DNA of 64,000 nucleotides from SABI01 sp963677695 (GTDB lineage Bacteria > Spirochaetota > Spirochaetia > Sphaerochaetales > Sphaerochaetaceae): NCBI GenBank assembly GCA_963677695.2, contig CAXXUJ010000002.1, positions 558,001 to 622,000 on the forward strand, in the 5' to 3' direction. Position 1 is the first letter of the stretch; every line of letters begins with the position of its first letter. The notes below the pieces were generated by a model. It worked only from the letters and a program-made list of their open reading frames with translations. It ran no database searches and was not told the origin of the DNA. A program made the translations under genes and the position numbers. Positions 44,261 to 54,500 of the stretch are shown here, piece after piece.

Positions 44261-46288
44261 ATGGATGATACACTGATTAGAAATATAGGCATCATGGCTC
44301 ACATCGATGCAGGAAAGACAACTACAACAGAGCGCATACTCTATTATACAGGCGAAAACTACAGGATCGGTGAGGTCGATGACGGTGAAGCTTCCATGGA
44401 TTTCATGGAACAGGAGCAGGACCGCGGGATCACGATCAGTTCAGCAGCCACAACCTGTTACTGGAACGACCATAAGATCAATATCATCGATACTCCGGGA
44501 CATGTGGACTTCACAGCAGAAGTAGAACGATCCCTGAGAGTTCTTGACGGCGCAGTTGCCGTCGTCTGCGGTGTGAGCGGTGTCGAGCCTCAAACGGAAA
44601 CTGTATGGCGTCAGGCTGATACCTACCATGTTCCCAGAATCATCTTCATCAACAAGATGGACCGTCTCGGTGCAAATTTCTATGAAGCGCTTGAAGAGAT
44701 TCAGACTAAGTTCTCCATCACTGCCGTCCCTCTGTTCCTCCCTATAGGAAGTGAAAGTGATTTCAGCGGCATCATCGATGTCATAAAGGGAGACAGGATT
44801 GAATTCGAAAAATCCTCCTTCGGATCCACGATGAACCGATTCCCGTTGTCTGATGAAGAGGCGGAAGTGAGGGAACAGTGGTATGAACATCTGATCGACT
44901 CAGTTGCTTCCTACTCGGATGAAATCACAGAACTCTATTTCTCAGGGGAAGAGATACCTGAAGAGATGATCTATGAGGTTCTGAGAAAAGAAACAATTCA
45001 CAGAAATCTTTACCCGGTATTTGTCGGTTCTGCACTCAAGAACATAGGTGTACAGACGCTCCTTAACGGAATCACAGCCCTCCTCCCCTCACCTCTCGAC
45101 CTGCCTCCTATGAAGGGAATCAGTGTCAAACACGAAAAAGAAGTTGAAGTGAAACACGACCCGAACGGTCAGCCCCTTGCCCTCATCTTCAAGATCCAGC
45201 ATGACCGGGAAGCCGGACCTCTGTGCTTCATCCGTGTCTACAGCGGAGCTATCAAGAAAGGGACAGCTATCTTAAATATAGCAAAAAAGAAGAAAGAACG
45301 GGTCAACAGGATCGTGAGAATGCATGCGAACAAGCAGGAAGCTCTTGATTCCCTCGCCGCAGGCGATATCGGGGTCATCATCGGTTTCAAGAATGCACAG
45401 ACAGGTGATACAATCGGTTCTGAAGGCCATCAGATTCTCCTCGAAAGCATGCACTTCCCTGAACCGGTTATCTCGGTTGCAATCGAACCGAAAACGATGA
45501 GCGATCAGGATAAGCTGAAGAATGCTCTCACCCTCCTGAGTGTGGAGGATCCCACCTTCACCTGGAATGAGGACAATGATACTGGTCAGATTGTCATCAA
45601 GGGAATGGGAGAACTTCACCTTGATGTTCTAGTCACCCGCCTCACGAAGGAGATGAAGGTTGAAGCGAGAGTGGGTAATCCCCAGGTCACCTATCGTGAA
45701 ACGATCACAAAACCGATTGAGGTCACTGAAACCTATAGCAGAATCCTTGCAGGCAAGGAACATCAGGCAACTGTCACTTTTGCCATCTCTCCGAAGGATA
45801 CAGGAAGCGGTGTTACCTTTGTCACTGATGTACCGAAAAGGGAACTCCCTGTCCAATTCCTTGAGGCGATTGAACGCGGTGTCATGAACTCAGTGAAATC
45901 GGGCATCAAGTTCGGGTATGAAGTGGTCGATATCGAAGTGCGCCTTAAGAGTGTGGCTTTCAACGATCTTACTGCAAGTGAATTCGCCTTTGAAGCGGCA
46001 AGCGCCATCTGTTTTGAAACCGGTGCACGTGATGCTGATCCGATCCTCCTCGAACCCGTGATGAAGGTTGACCTGATCGCTCCGACCCAGTTTGTCGGGG
46101 ACGTGATGAGCTCTCTCACTCAGAGAGGTGGACTGATCAATTCAATGCACTCGCGAACCAGCGGTGATCATATCGAAGCGAAAGCGCCTCTTGCTCAGCT
46201 GTTCGGCTACTCAACGGTACTGAGAAGTTCTACTCAGGGAAGAGGGACATTTTCAATGGAATTCTCCCATTTTGCACCGAAAAGTTAA
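44261..46288 (+). CDS. elongation factor G paralogue
   Basis: 675-residue translational GTPase with all EF-G domains. G1 is AHIDAGKT (13-20), switch I RGITIS, G3 DTPGH with catalytic H81, G4 NKMD (131-134); domain IV and V blocks are complete. Spirochaetes usually carry two EF-Gs, one for translocation and one for ribosome recycling; which one this is cannot be set here. GATAAGGA precedes the ATG by about 10 bases. The EF-G-like gene follows 97 bases later from its own promoter. Confidence 0.88.
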   Translation: MDDTLIRNIGIMAHIDAGKTTTTERILYYTGENYRIGEVDDGEASMDFMEQEQDRGITISSAATTCYWNDHKINIIDTPGHVDFTAEVERSLRVLDGAVAVVCGVSGVEPQTETVWRQADTYHVPRIIFINKMDRLGANFYEALEEIQTKFSITAVPLFLPIGSESDFSGIIDVIKGDRIEFEKSSFGSTMNRFPLSDEEAEVREQWYEHLIDSVASYSDEITELYFSGEEIPEEMIYEVLRKETIHRNLYPVFVGSALKNIGVQTLLNGITALLPSPLDLPPMKGISVKHEKEVEVKHDPNGQPLALIFKIQHDREAGPLCFIRVYSGAIKKGTAILNIAKKKKERVNRIVRMHANKQEALDSLAAGDIGVIIGFKNAQTGDTIGSEGHQILLESMHFPEPVISVAIEPKTMSDQDKLKNALTLLSVEDPTFTWNEDNDTGQIVIKGMGELHLDVLVTRLTKEMKVEARVGNPQVTYRETITKPIEVTETYSRILAGKEHQATVTFAISPKDTGSGVTFVTDVPKRELPVQFLEAIERGVMNSVKSGIKFGYEVVDIEVRLKSVAFNDLTASEFAFEAASAICFETGARDADPILLEPVMKVDLIAPTQFVGDVMSSLTQRGGLINSMHSRTSGDHIEAKAPLAQLFGYSTVLRSSTQGRGTFSMEFSHFAPKS

Positions 46289-46306
46289 CAGTTTCCTAAT
46301 AATTGT

Positions 46307-46335
46307 TTGACATCTGCCCTTGAGCGTCATACGAT
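46307..46335 (+). promoter_or_regulatory. promoter of the EF-G-like gene
   Basis: Consensus TTGACA (46307-46312), 17 bp, TACGAT (46330-46335), starting a leader of about 45 bases. It lies inside the longer open frame from 46320, which supports the internal ATG 46386. Confidence 0.6.
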
Positions 46336-46345
46336 ATTTCTTGTT

Positions 46346-46367
46346 GAGTGTGCTGTCCAGCACACTC
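46346..46367 (+). other. 5'-leader hairpin before the EF-G-like gene
   Basis: A 9- to 10-bp stem (46346-46354 with 46359-46367, loop GTCC) at the very start of the predicted mRNA, ending 8 bases before the AAGGAGG site. It has no U tract, so it is more likely a stability or regulatory hairpin than a terminator. Confidence 0.55.
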
Positions 46368-46385
46368 GTAAAACAAGGAGGACAT

Positions 46386-48461
46386 ATGAGCGTATCCAGT
46401 ACTGACCTGAGGAACATTGCTATCATCGGGCACATCGGTACCGGGAAAACCTCATTATTGGAGCAGATATTGTTTCAATGTGGAGTGATTTCCCGGGCTG
46501 AGAAAGTAGCGACAGGGAAAAGTGTGAGTGACTTCACCGAGGAAGAGATCTCAAGAGAGATGTCGATCCATACGGCTATGGCACCGGTAGAATATGAGGG
46601 AAAGACCCTTACCTTCCTCGACACTCCCGGAACAGCCGACTTCATCGGAGAAGTGGTTGCCGCACTGAGAACGTGTGAAAATGCTATCATGGTCGTCGAT
46701 GCACGTGACGGTGCTCAGATCGAGACCATCAAACTTTGGAAAAGACTCGATGCAAGAAACAAACCTCGTGTCGTATTCATGAACAGATGTGACCGTGACC
46801 GGGCAGACTTCTTTTCATCCTTCGCAACCCTGAAGGAACAGATTGATGCCACCTACGTTCCCGTGACCATTCCCATGGGCTCAGGAAAAGATTTCAAGGG
46901 TGTTATCAACCTGATAGAGATGCAGGCATATACATATGGTGCTGACGGAAAAGAAACCATCATTGAAATTCCAGCTGAATACAAGGAAATAGTTGATGAG
47001 TACGAATTCCAGCTCATAGAGGCAGCCGCTGAAGGTACTGACGAACTGATCGAGAAATATTTCGAAGAGGGAACTCTTACCCCTGATGAGATCAGAGAAG
47101 GTATGAGAGAAGGTCTGAGAGAGAATAGAGTCGTTCCTGTCTTCGCAGGAAGCGGTGAACTCGGAAGCGGTATTTCCTCCCTCCTTCACTTTGTGAAGAA
47201 CAACTTCGTGAATCCTCTCGGCGCTGACGATGAGATCTATCGCGGCGAAGAAGAGGAAAAGATTCACGTCAATGAAGCTGGCGCTACAGCGGCCTATGTA
47301 TTCAAGACCACCATTGACCAGTTCAGCGGGAAACTCTCCTATATCAAAGTCGTACAGGGACACCTCACCGGTGATACCGAAATTATGGACCCGACAGTAG
47401 GGAAAAAAGAAAAACCGGGCAAGGTGTACCACCTCATTGGAAAGAAACTCGTTGAAGTTCCAGACCTCTCTGCAGGAGAGATCGGCGTCATTGCCAAGAG
47501 CAATATCGCTCACACCAATGCGACCCTTTCAGCAGGTGATCAGGGTTTCGTTTTCCATCCCTTACGGTTCCCGACTCCGGTCTATTCCCTTGCGATCTCA
47601 GCTGGTGACAAGAAATCTGAAGACAAAATGAATGATGCTCTCCACCGTGTGGTTGAAGAGGATATCACCTTCCAGACTGCATTCAACGAAGAAACGAAGG
47701 AATCAACTGTCAGCGGCATGGGTGAACTCCATATCAACATGATCCTTGACCGTATAAAGGAAAAACAGAAGATATCCATCAACACAAAAACACCGAGAGT
47801 AGCATACAGAGAGACCATCACGAAAAAGAGCGGTATCGTCGAGTATGCACACAAGAAACAGTCGGGCGGTCACGGCCAATACGGTAAGGTCCTTATAGAG
47901 ATCGAACCTCTTGATAGAGGCGAAATGTATTCCTTCACCAATGCAATCAAGGGAGGAAGTGTCTCTAAGGGTTATATGCCCGGTATCGAAAAGGGACTGC
48001 ACGATGCTATGGAAGAAGGCTTCCTTGCCCACTATCCCCTCGTTGATATCGGTGTCACCATCGTTGACGGTAAGGAGCACCCGGTCGACTCCTCTGAAAT
48101 GGCTTTCCGCCTTGCGGCAAAGGGAGCTATGAGAGCGGGAATCGAGAAGGCCGGTCCAGTCATTCTGGAACCGTTCATGAATCTCTCCGTCTATATCAAC
48201 GATCAGTACCTTGGAGATATTCTTTCCGACCTGAGCGGTAAGAGAGGACGTGTCCTCGGACAGGAAGACATCGGAGGTGGAATCACGCTCGTAAAGGCAG
48301 AAGTTCCCCAGCCTGAGATGCTCACCTACTCCATAGATTTGAAGAGCATGACAAGCGGAACCGGTTCATTCGAAATCGAATTCGACCACTATGAAGCCAT
48401 CAGCGGACGAATCGCAGATGATGTCATTGCAAAGGCGAAGGCAGCTCACGAAGCTGAGTAA
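46386..48461 (+). CDS. divergent EF-G-like translational GTPase
   Basis: 691 residues covering all EF-G domains, closest to the 'EF-G-like/EF-G-2' group. The GTPase motifs drift: G1 GHIGTGKT (15-22), switch I SREMSIH, G3 DTPGT where the catalytic His is T83, and G4 NRCD (133-136) for NKxD. Domains III-V keep GMGELHINMI, QSGGHGQYGKV and LSGKRGRVLGQE. Homologues such as Thermus EF-G-2 also lack that His, so it is a family trait; the role is unsettled (ribosome-associated GTPase, perhaps stress-related). ATG 46386 has AGGAGG 4 bases upstream. Confidence 0.88.
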   Translation: MSVSSTDLRNIAIIGHIGTGKTSLLEQILFQCGVISRAEKVATGKSVSDFTEEEISREMSIHTAMAPVEYEGKTLTFLDTPGTADFIGEVVAALRTCENAIMVVDARDGAQIETIKLWKRLDARNKPRVVFMNRCDRDRADFFSSFATLKEQIDATYVPVTIPMGSGKDFKGVINLIEMQAYTYGADGKETIIEIPAEYKEIVDEYEFQLIEAAAEGTDELIEKYFEEGTLTPDEIREGMREGLRENRVVPVFAGSGELGSGISSLLHFVKNNFVNPLGADDEIYRGEEEEKIHVNEAGATAAYVFKTTIDQFSGKLSYIKVVQGHLTGDTEIMDPTVGKKEKPGKVYHLIGKKLVEVPDLSAGEIGVIAKSNIAHTNATLSAGDQGFVFHPLRFPTPVYSLAISAGDKKSEDKMNDALHRVVEEDITFQTAFNEETKESTVSGMGELHINMILDRIKEKQKISINTKTPRVAYRETITKKSGIVEYAHKKQSGGHGQYGKVLIEIEPLDRGEMYSFTNAIKGGSVSKGYMPGIEKGLHDAMEEGFLAHYPLVDIGVTIVDGKEHPVDSSEMAFRLAAKGAMRAGIEKAGPVILEPFMNLSVYINDQYLGDILSDLSGKRGRVLGQEDIGGGITLVKAEVPQPEMLTYSIDLKSMTSGTGSFEIEFDHYEAISGRIADDVIAKAKAAHEAE

Positions 48462-48482
48462 ACCAAGATTCTCATAAAGGTA

Positions 48483-48508
48483 AGAGCCGGGCTAGAGTGC
48501 CCGGCTCT
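48483..48508. terminator. hairpin terminator between EF-G-like gene and cupin gene
   Basis: A GC-rich 10-bp stem (48483-48492 with 48499-48508) with a 6-base loop, 21 bases after the EF-G-like stop. The plus-side tail CTGTGTAT is U-poor, so efficiency is uncertain. It lies between convergent genes. Confidence 0.6.
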
Positions 48509-48554
48509 CTGTGTATATGCATGATTTGTAGGTTTAAGAAAAATTTCTATTCCA

Positions 48555-48899
48555 TTATCCTTCAGGATAGTACTCCGGTCTCACCGGATAGAAGGTTTCC
48601 ACATATTCGGAATCTTCAAGGGCGACAGCTCCATGTACTTCATTGGAATCGAATACGTAGGAGGTTCCTGCCTCGATCACCTGAGAGGGACCCTCTTTTG
48701 AAAGAAGTTCCACCCTTCCACTGATAAGATATCCGTTCTGGACAGCGTCATGGTTGTGAAGGGGAATCTGTGCTCCCTTGTTCAATTTAAAATGACAGAG
48801 CATGAGTTCATCATTATAGGTAAGCGTTGTCCTGAAAAATCCAGGGAACATCTCGACTGATTTTTCTTCACTCTTTACTGAAATCCTTTTTTTCTGCAT
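48555..48899 (-). CDS. small cupin-domain protein, separated from its ribosome binding site and promoter by an IS
   Basis: 114 residues, one cupin barrel. Motif 1 gives H48 and H50 with Q54 in the usual Glu place; motif 2 gives H89. Small cupins of this type bind a metal and are often of unknown role. The coding part is intact, but an insertion sequence now begins 8 bases before its ATG. Removing the element and one target copy rebuilds AAGGAG-8 bases-ATG and a consensus promoter (50741-50768). As it stands only GGGTGC precedes the start, so expression is probably lost or very low. Confidence 0.85.
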   Translation of the reverse strand: MQKKRISVKSEEKSVEMFPGFFRTTLTYNDELMLCHFKLNKGAQIPLHNHDAVQNGYLISGRVELLSKEGPSQVIEAGTSYVFDSNEVHGAVALEDSEYVETFYPVRPEYYPEG

Positions 48900-48900
48900 G

Positions 48901-48907
48901 TTATGCA
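48901..48907. repeat. left target-site duplication of the IS
   Basis: TTATGCA, repeated at 50691-50697. If the outer A/T pair belongs to the inverted repeats, the duplication is the 5-base TATGC. Confidence 0.85.
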
Positions 48908-48935
48908 CCCAAATTCCCGATAAGTTGTAGCTAGG
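48908..48935. repeat. left inverted repeat of the IS
   Basis: 28 bases; shares 23 of 28 with the reverse complement of the right end, including the outer 13 (CCCAAATTCCCGA) and inner TTGTA and CTAGG. Confidence 0.9.
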
Positions 48936-48981
48936 AATATTCAAATCCATAAAATATATATACTTGACAGCACTTTAGGGC

Positions 48982-49010
48982 TTGATTATTCCCTTAAACA
49001 TAGTTATAAT
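48982..49010 (+). promoter_or_regulatory. transposase promoter, leaderless spacing
   Basis: TTGATT (48982-48987), 17 bp, consensus TATAAT (49005-49010); ATG 49018 follows after 7 bases. A second TTGACA at 48964-48969 lies upstream. Confidence 0.55.
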
Positions 49011-49017
49011 TGTGGCT

Positions 49018-50667
49018 ATGAAGAATGCAGGGAATACCGTAAAAATAATTAAGGTTCACAACAAGAAAGCTGATGTCACGTATGTCTATGAAGACACCCC
49101 TTATTGGGATAGTGAGAAAAAGCAGGGTCGTCATAACCGTAAGTGTATCGGGAAGCTCGATTCTCATGGACAGATCATCTATAACTCATTCTACCTTCCA
49201 CGGCAGCAAGGTGATCAGGTCAAAGACCTTCCTGCACCTGTTGTATCAAAGACAACCCTTCTCGGTCAGAATCTCCTTCTTGATCCTATCATCAAACGCA
49301 TCGGACTAAAGCGTATTCTTTCAAAGACATTAGGTTCTCAGGATGCGATCTCTGTTCTAGAACTTGCGAAATACTCAATCTGTACCGGCAGACCGCTCAG
49401 TTATGCTGAGACCTGGCTCGATGAGAGAGGGTTCGATGGCTCAAAACTCTCTTCTCAGAGAATTACTGAACTTATGAAAAGACTCGATAGAGACTCTCAG
49501 AATACGTTCTTCTCTTCCTGGATAGAGAAGAACATGAAAAAGAAGAATCTACTGTTTGACATCAGCAGTATCTCCAGCTATGCAAAGAATAATCCATATG
49601 TAGAGCGAGGTTATAACCGAGACAAGGAAAAGATCCCTCAGATCAATATCGGTCTTCTCAGTTCGTATGAAACTCATCTTCCTCTCTGGTTCTCAGAGAT
49701 GCCGGGAAGTATGAACGATTCTATAGTTCTCCAATATGTACTCGAACAGTTGAAAAAACTTAAGGTTCCTTCCTCCGTAATCATAGGAGATAGGGCATTC
49801 TGTTCTGTCGATAACATCGCCCATCTGAGCGATCATGGTCACAAATTCCTCATACCCGTTCCTTCGAACGTTACATGGGCAAGAGAGCTTATAGAGAAGC
49901 ATCGCCATACCATTCAGCGTCCAGGCACGCTTATTCCTGCCGATGATACCGATGCCATTATCTATGGTCTGAAGACCATCAGGAAGACTGAACACGGAAG
50001 GATGTGGGCTCATGTGTATTACGATGCTGCGAGAAAGGAGCGGGATGTTGCCCGTTTGATGGAGCGACTGCAGAGGTGCAAAGTCGAGCTTGATGCAGAT
50101 GAGCCGATCAAGAATAACCAGTCATATTATGATCGATACTTTGAAATAAAAGATACGCCGAAAAGAGGGAGAAAGGTTTTCCTTAAGGATAAGGAAGTTC
50201 AGGCTTACATCAATGGTCAGAGTGGATTCTGGGTTCTCTATACCAATGCTGAAAAGGATCCAGTTAAAGCTTTGAATGCCTACAGACAAAGAAATGACAT
50301 CGAACTGCTCTTTGATGATATGAAGAACCTTATTGATTGTAATCGCTTGAGAGTTCACACAGACAAGGTAATGCAGGGACGGCTCTTCGTTAATTTCATA
50401 ACCCTGATTATTCTCACAGCTCTGAAGGAACGCATCAAGCTCATTCCTGCGAAACAACGCAAGCACTGGAATTACAAGGAAATTCTGGACAAAGTGAATA
50501 CGTACTCGAAAGTTCATTACCGAGGCACGTATCGTGATGTCTATACAGTCCCGACCAAGGCTCAACGACTTATCTTTGACCTTTTCGGTGTTGAGTATTC
50601 CTGGAAGGGGAAGCTGGTTAATGAGGGTGATCAGGATCCCTTCGAGACCATCACGCCTCTATCCTAG
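49018..50667 (+). CDS. IS1634-family DDE transposase
   Basis: 549 residues from ATG 49018 (TTG 48982 is possible in frame but is itself the -35 box). The DDE triad is D181 (LLFDISSIS), D258 (IIGDRAF) and E429, the last within the Y-x2-R-x3-E-x6-K signature (Y422, R425, E429, K436). A beta-rich insertion between the second D and E is as in IS4-type enzymes. No frameshift or stop interrupts it, so the element may be active. No ribosome binding site is seen. Confidence 0.93.
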   Translation: MKNAGNTVKIIKVHNKKADVTYVYEDTPYWDSEKKQGRHNRKCIGKLDSHGQIIYNSFYLPRQQGDQVKDLPAPVVSKTTLLGQNLLLDPIIKRIGLKRILSKTLGSQDAISVLELAKYSICTGRPLSYAETWLDERGFDGSKLSSQRITELMKRLDRDSQNTFFSSWIEKNMKKKNLLFDISSISSYAKNNPYVERGYNRDKEKIPQINIGLLSSYETHLPLWFSEMPGSMNDSIVLQYVLEQLKKLKVPSSVIIGDRAFCSVDNIAHLSDHGHKFLIPVPSNVTWARELIEKHRHTIQRPGTLIPADDTDAIIYGLKTIRKTEHGRMWAHVYYDAARKERDVARLMERLQRCKVELDADEPIKNNQSYYDRYFEIKDTPKRGRKVFLKDKEVQAYINGQSGFWVLYTNAEKDPVKALNAYRQRNDIELLFDDMKNLIDCNRLRVHTDKVMQGRLFVNFITLIILTALKERIKLIPAKQRKHWNYKEILDKVNTYSKVHYRGTYRDVYTVPTKAQRLIFDLFGVEYSWKGKLVNEGDQDPFETITPLS

Positions 50668-50690
50668 TTACAAAATGTCGGGAATTTGGG
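50663..50690. repeat. right inverted repeat of the IS
   Basis: 28 bases beginning CCTAG and ending GGGAATTTGGG, overlapping the last codons of the transposase gene by 5 bases. Confidence 0.9.
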
Positions 50691-50697
50691 TTATGCA
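50691..50697. repeat. right target-site duplication of the IS
   Basis: TTATGCA, identical to 48901-48907; directly followed by the stranded ribosome binding site of the cupin gene. Confidence 0.85.
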
Positions 50698-50768
50698 CTC
50701 CTTCTTATCTGATCATCATTGATAATCAGTTATGTGTGAGATTATATATTATATGTTCTTCTTGTCAA
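50698..50768 (-). promoter_or_regulatory. stranded promoter and ribosome binding site of the cupin gene
   Basis: On the minus strand, consensus TTGACA (50768-50763), 16 bp, consensus TATAAT (50746-50741), a leader of about 35 bases, and AAGGAG (50703-50698). They point into the right end of the IS and belong to the cupin gene now 1.79 kb away. Confidence 0.75.
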
Positions 50769-50806
50769 TTAATTTTTCTATTTTCACATAAAGAAATTTG
50801 AAAGGC

Positions 50807-51514
50807 CTATTTCTTTTCCACCCAGACCTCATTGATCACGTGGTTCTTTTCCATCCCCTTCCTTTCAAAGCCTGTTCCAGGTCTCCAGGGAATGGGATCA
50901 CAGAATCCGGCAGAGGGATTGGTAAGGGAATTGACGGAATCAAAGACGTCAAGCATCTGATCGGCATATTCCACCCAGTCGGTCACACAGTAGATGTACC
51001 CGCCCTTCTTCAGTTTACGTGCAAGCAGTTCAGCGAATTCCTTCTGAATGAGCCTTCTTTTATGATGTCGTTTTTTCGGCCAGGGGTCGGGGAAGAAGAT
51101 ATGAAAACCGGCAATGGAGTCATCAGGTATCATATGGTGGAGCACTTCCACTGCATCGAAACGGATAAGACGAAGATTCTCTATCTTTTCCCTCCCTGCA
51201 GCTGAGAGCAGTTTGGTGAAACCGCTCAGAAATACTTCAATACCGATGTAGTTCGTGTCAGGATGTTCTGAGACGATTCTCTTCGTAGAGGTGCCCATAC
51301 CGAAACCGATTTCTATGACGGTAGGATGATCGTTGTTGAACACTGTAGAGTAATCGATTGGTTCAGGGGAAAACGGGAGCGCATAGTGATCGCTGTAGAG
51401 CTGAATAGCCTCTTCCTGGTACGGTCTCAGTTTTCCTGTTCTCAGGACGAAGCTCTTCACGTTCCTCTTTCCGTTCTCCGCAAGCAGGTCTACCCTGCCC
51501 TTCTTTATATCCAT
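50807..51514 (-). CDS. trmB: tRNA (guanine-N7-)-methyltransferase
   Basis: SAM-dependent enzyme that makes m7G46 in tRNA. It has 235 residues. EIGFGMGTS is the SAM loop, FFPDPWPKKRHHKRR the TrmB signature, and YIGIEVFLSGF the motif II region. It lies 14 bases after mfd on the same strand, so probably shares its transcript. Confidence 0.96.
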   Translation of the reverse strand: MDIKKGRVDLLAENGKRNVKSFVLRTGKLRPYQEEAIQLYSDHYALPFSPEPIDYSTVFNNDHPTVIEIGFGMGTSTKRIVSEHPDTNYIGIEVFLSGFTKLLSAAGREKIENLRLIRFDAVEVLHHMIPDDSIAGFHIFFPDPWPKKRHHKRRLIQKEFAELLARKLKKGGYIYCVTDWVEYADQMLDVFDSVNSLTNPSAGFCDPIPWRPGTGFERKGMEKNHVINEVWVEKK

Positions 51515-51528
51515 GACTTCTTCCTTTC

Positions 51529-54500
51529 CTATAACAGCCTCTTGAGCATTTCGAGTATGAACAAGGACTTGTCCTTAAGTGATATAGCTTCAGTCTTCAG
51601 GATGAGCACGTTTATCCTCTTGGGATCGAGTTTCACGCTGTTCTTCCTCAACTGCATCAGCACCATCACCTTATCGATTGAGATATCCTTCACTTTCGAG
51701 AAGGTCACTTCAACCAATCCGTTCCTCTCCTTGAGATGATAGACGGATAGTTTTCGACAGAGGATCTTCAGTTCCGCAATATACATCAGGTTCGACACCA
51801 CCTCGGGAAGTGGTCCGAACCGTTCAATCAGTTCCCCGTTTAGAGCAAGAAGCGATTCATCGTTATTAATCGAAGAGATTTTCTTATAGATCTCAAACTT
51901 CACAGAAGGCTCACTGATGTAATCATCAGGGATGAAACCGCTGTAGTCTAACTCGAGGAAGACTTCCTCTTCCACACTCTTCTCTTCCTTTGTCAGGCGG
52001 GCGATCTCCTCATCAAGAATTCTGATGTACATATCGAGACCGACAGAGGAGAGCTGTCCGCTCTGTTCCCTGCCTAAGAGATTTCCTGTCCCTCTGATTT
52101 CCATATCCTTCATCGCAATCTTGAATCCGCTGCCAAGTTCGGTATGGTCGCTGATGACTTTCAGCCGTTTGATGGCAACTTCCGACAGCTGTGCTGATTG
52201 GGGGTAGAACAGGTAGGCGAATGCGTCCTTGTCACCTCTCCCTACTCTTCCTCTCAGCTGATAAAGCTGGGAAACACCGTACCGATCGGCACGGTCGATG
52301 ATGATCGTATTGACGTTCGGGATATCGATTCCGTTCTCGATGAGGGTTGTGGAGATGAGGACCTGGATTCCTTCGTGGACGAACCGGTGCATCACGTCCT
52401 CTATATGACGTGGATCCATCTGTCCGTGCACGACATCGAATACGAGATGGGGAAGTTCTTTCTGGAGAATACTGAGAACTTCATCGAGGGAATTGATCCG
52501 GTTGTGGAGGTAGAATACCTGCCCTCCCCTCTTTGTTTCGTGCTCGATCGCCTTCTTTACTGTGTAAATGTCATATTCCTCGATCACGGTCCTGATAGCA
52601 CGCCTCTGTATGGGAGGCGTTGTCAGAAGAGACATGTCCCTGATCTTCAGCAGCGACATGTAGAGAGTACGGGGAATCGGAGTAGCTGAAAGAGCTATGG
52701 AGTCAATGTTGGTCTTGAGCTGCTTCACCTTCTCTTTGTCTTTGACACCGAAACGCTGTTCCTCATCGATGATAAGAAGACCAAGGTCCTTGTAGATCAC
52801 ATCCTTCTGAAGGATTCTGTGAGTCCCGACAAGGATATCGACATCGCCTGCTGCGCACCTTGAGAGAATCTCTTTCTGTTTCTTCTTATCTATGATACGG
52901 CTCATCACCTCGACCTGGACAGGAAAGGTGCCGAGGCGTTCAATGAGAGTTTCAAAATGCTGCTCTGCAAGGATCGTCGTCGGTGCGAGGAAAGCTACCT
53001 GCTTTCCGGCCATGACTGCCTTGAAAGCCGCCCTGAGGGCGATCTCGGTCTTTCCGTACCCAACATCTCCGCAGATAAGACGGTCCATTACCACAGGGGA
53101 TTCCATATCGACCTTGATATCTTCCACACACTGAAGCTGATCCTCGGTCTCGTCATAGGGGAAGGAGGCCTCGAATTCCATCTGCCAGTCGGTATCCTTC
53201 GGGAAGGGATACCCCTTTGAATTCTTCCGCTTCGCATAGAGGGCAATCAGCTGTTCAGCCAGTTTTTCAGCCGACTTTCTCGCCTTTGCCTTCTTTGCAG
53301 TCCAGCTCTGACCGCTCAGGTTATCGAGTTTGGGGGCCGACCCTTCCGATCCGATATACCGCTGGATCAGGTTCGCCTGTTCGATTGGAACAAAGAGGTA
53401 TTCCTTGCCGCCGTAGAGGATCTTGATATAGTCTCTCTCTCTCCCTGCGATATGAACCCGGTCGATCTTCTCGAACTGACCGACACCGTAGTTGATATGA
53501 ACGACATAGTCCCCTTCATTGAGATCGACAAAGGAATCGAGAGGAGAACTCTGCACCTTGTGCAATGTCTTATTGAGGACCTTCCTTCTTCCGAAGATCT
53601 CATGGTCGCAGATGACCGCAAGTTTCTGCCCTTCGAGGACAAATCCCCCGCTCAGTTCATCTTCGAGAATCTTCACACCGTGAAAATTCTGAAGCATGGA
53701 AGAGAGCCGCTGTTTCTGAAGCTCGCTTCCCGCATAGATCACGATAGTAAAACCATTTGAAAGCATGGAAGTGAGATCTTCCTTGAACAGGGAGAAATTG
53801 CCGAAGTATGAGTGTCCTTCCCTCACATCGAACTGATGTGCATCATGCTGTCCCCTTACATCATAGAGGAGAGACATCCTCCGTCCCTTTTCAATGAACG
53901 CAGGATAGTCGAACAGGATCTCATGGGGTTTCGGAGAGTTTCTGTCTATCTGGAAAGCTTCTCTGTAAAGAGATTTCGCTTCCACCTGCATCGAATGGAA
54001 GGAGGTATCGAGTCGTTCCTTCCCGAGAATGAAAAAATAATCGGAGTCACGGAAGTACTGACGAATGCTCCCCCAATCCTTTGAAGATGATTCGCTCATC
54101 AGATGAAAGGTGAAAGAAGAGATCGATTTGACCAGGTCCTGTGTATCGGGATCATAGTGAGTGATCTTTTCCACTTCATCCCAGTCACCGTGAATTCTGA
54201 CCGGCATCTCCCCGTCATAGGGGAAAAAATCAAATATTTCACCGTGTGAGGAGAATTCACCGGGAACGGTAGTTGATGGGGAACGGTAATACCCTGCATC
54301 GCTGAACATACGGCTCAGCTCAGTCGGGTCGAACGAATCGTGTATGCGTATCGTTTTTTTCGTGTCGGCTACCAGGGAGGAATCGGGGACGGGAGAGACA
54401 AATGTTCTCATCGGGATGAAGACGATACCTGAAGTCACACTGTCCAGCTCCTGAAGGTCCTTCAGAAGAAGGTATTCATCATTGTCACCAGAGAGGGTGC

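Larger units (their letters stand above)
48908..50690 (+). mobile_element. IS1634-like insertion sequence, about 1.78 kb, apparently complete
   Basis: Imperfect 28-base inverted repeats at both ends, flanking direct repeats TTATGCA, and one intact transposase gene. Size, YREK signature and repeats fit the IS1634 branch of the IS4-type elements, which commonly make 5-6 base duplications. The near-intact ends and duplication suggest a recent insertion. A weak outward -35/-10 pair (48944-48939 and 48922-48917) faces the cupin gene. Confidence 0.92.

Noticed and set aside
50790..50816. AU-only 8-bp hairpin at the trmB stop
   Set aside because: Stem is all weak pairs except two, loop is 11 bases and no U tract follows on the minus strand; not convincing.
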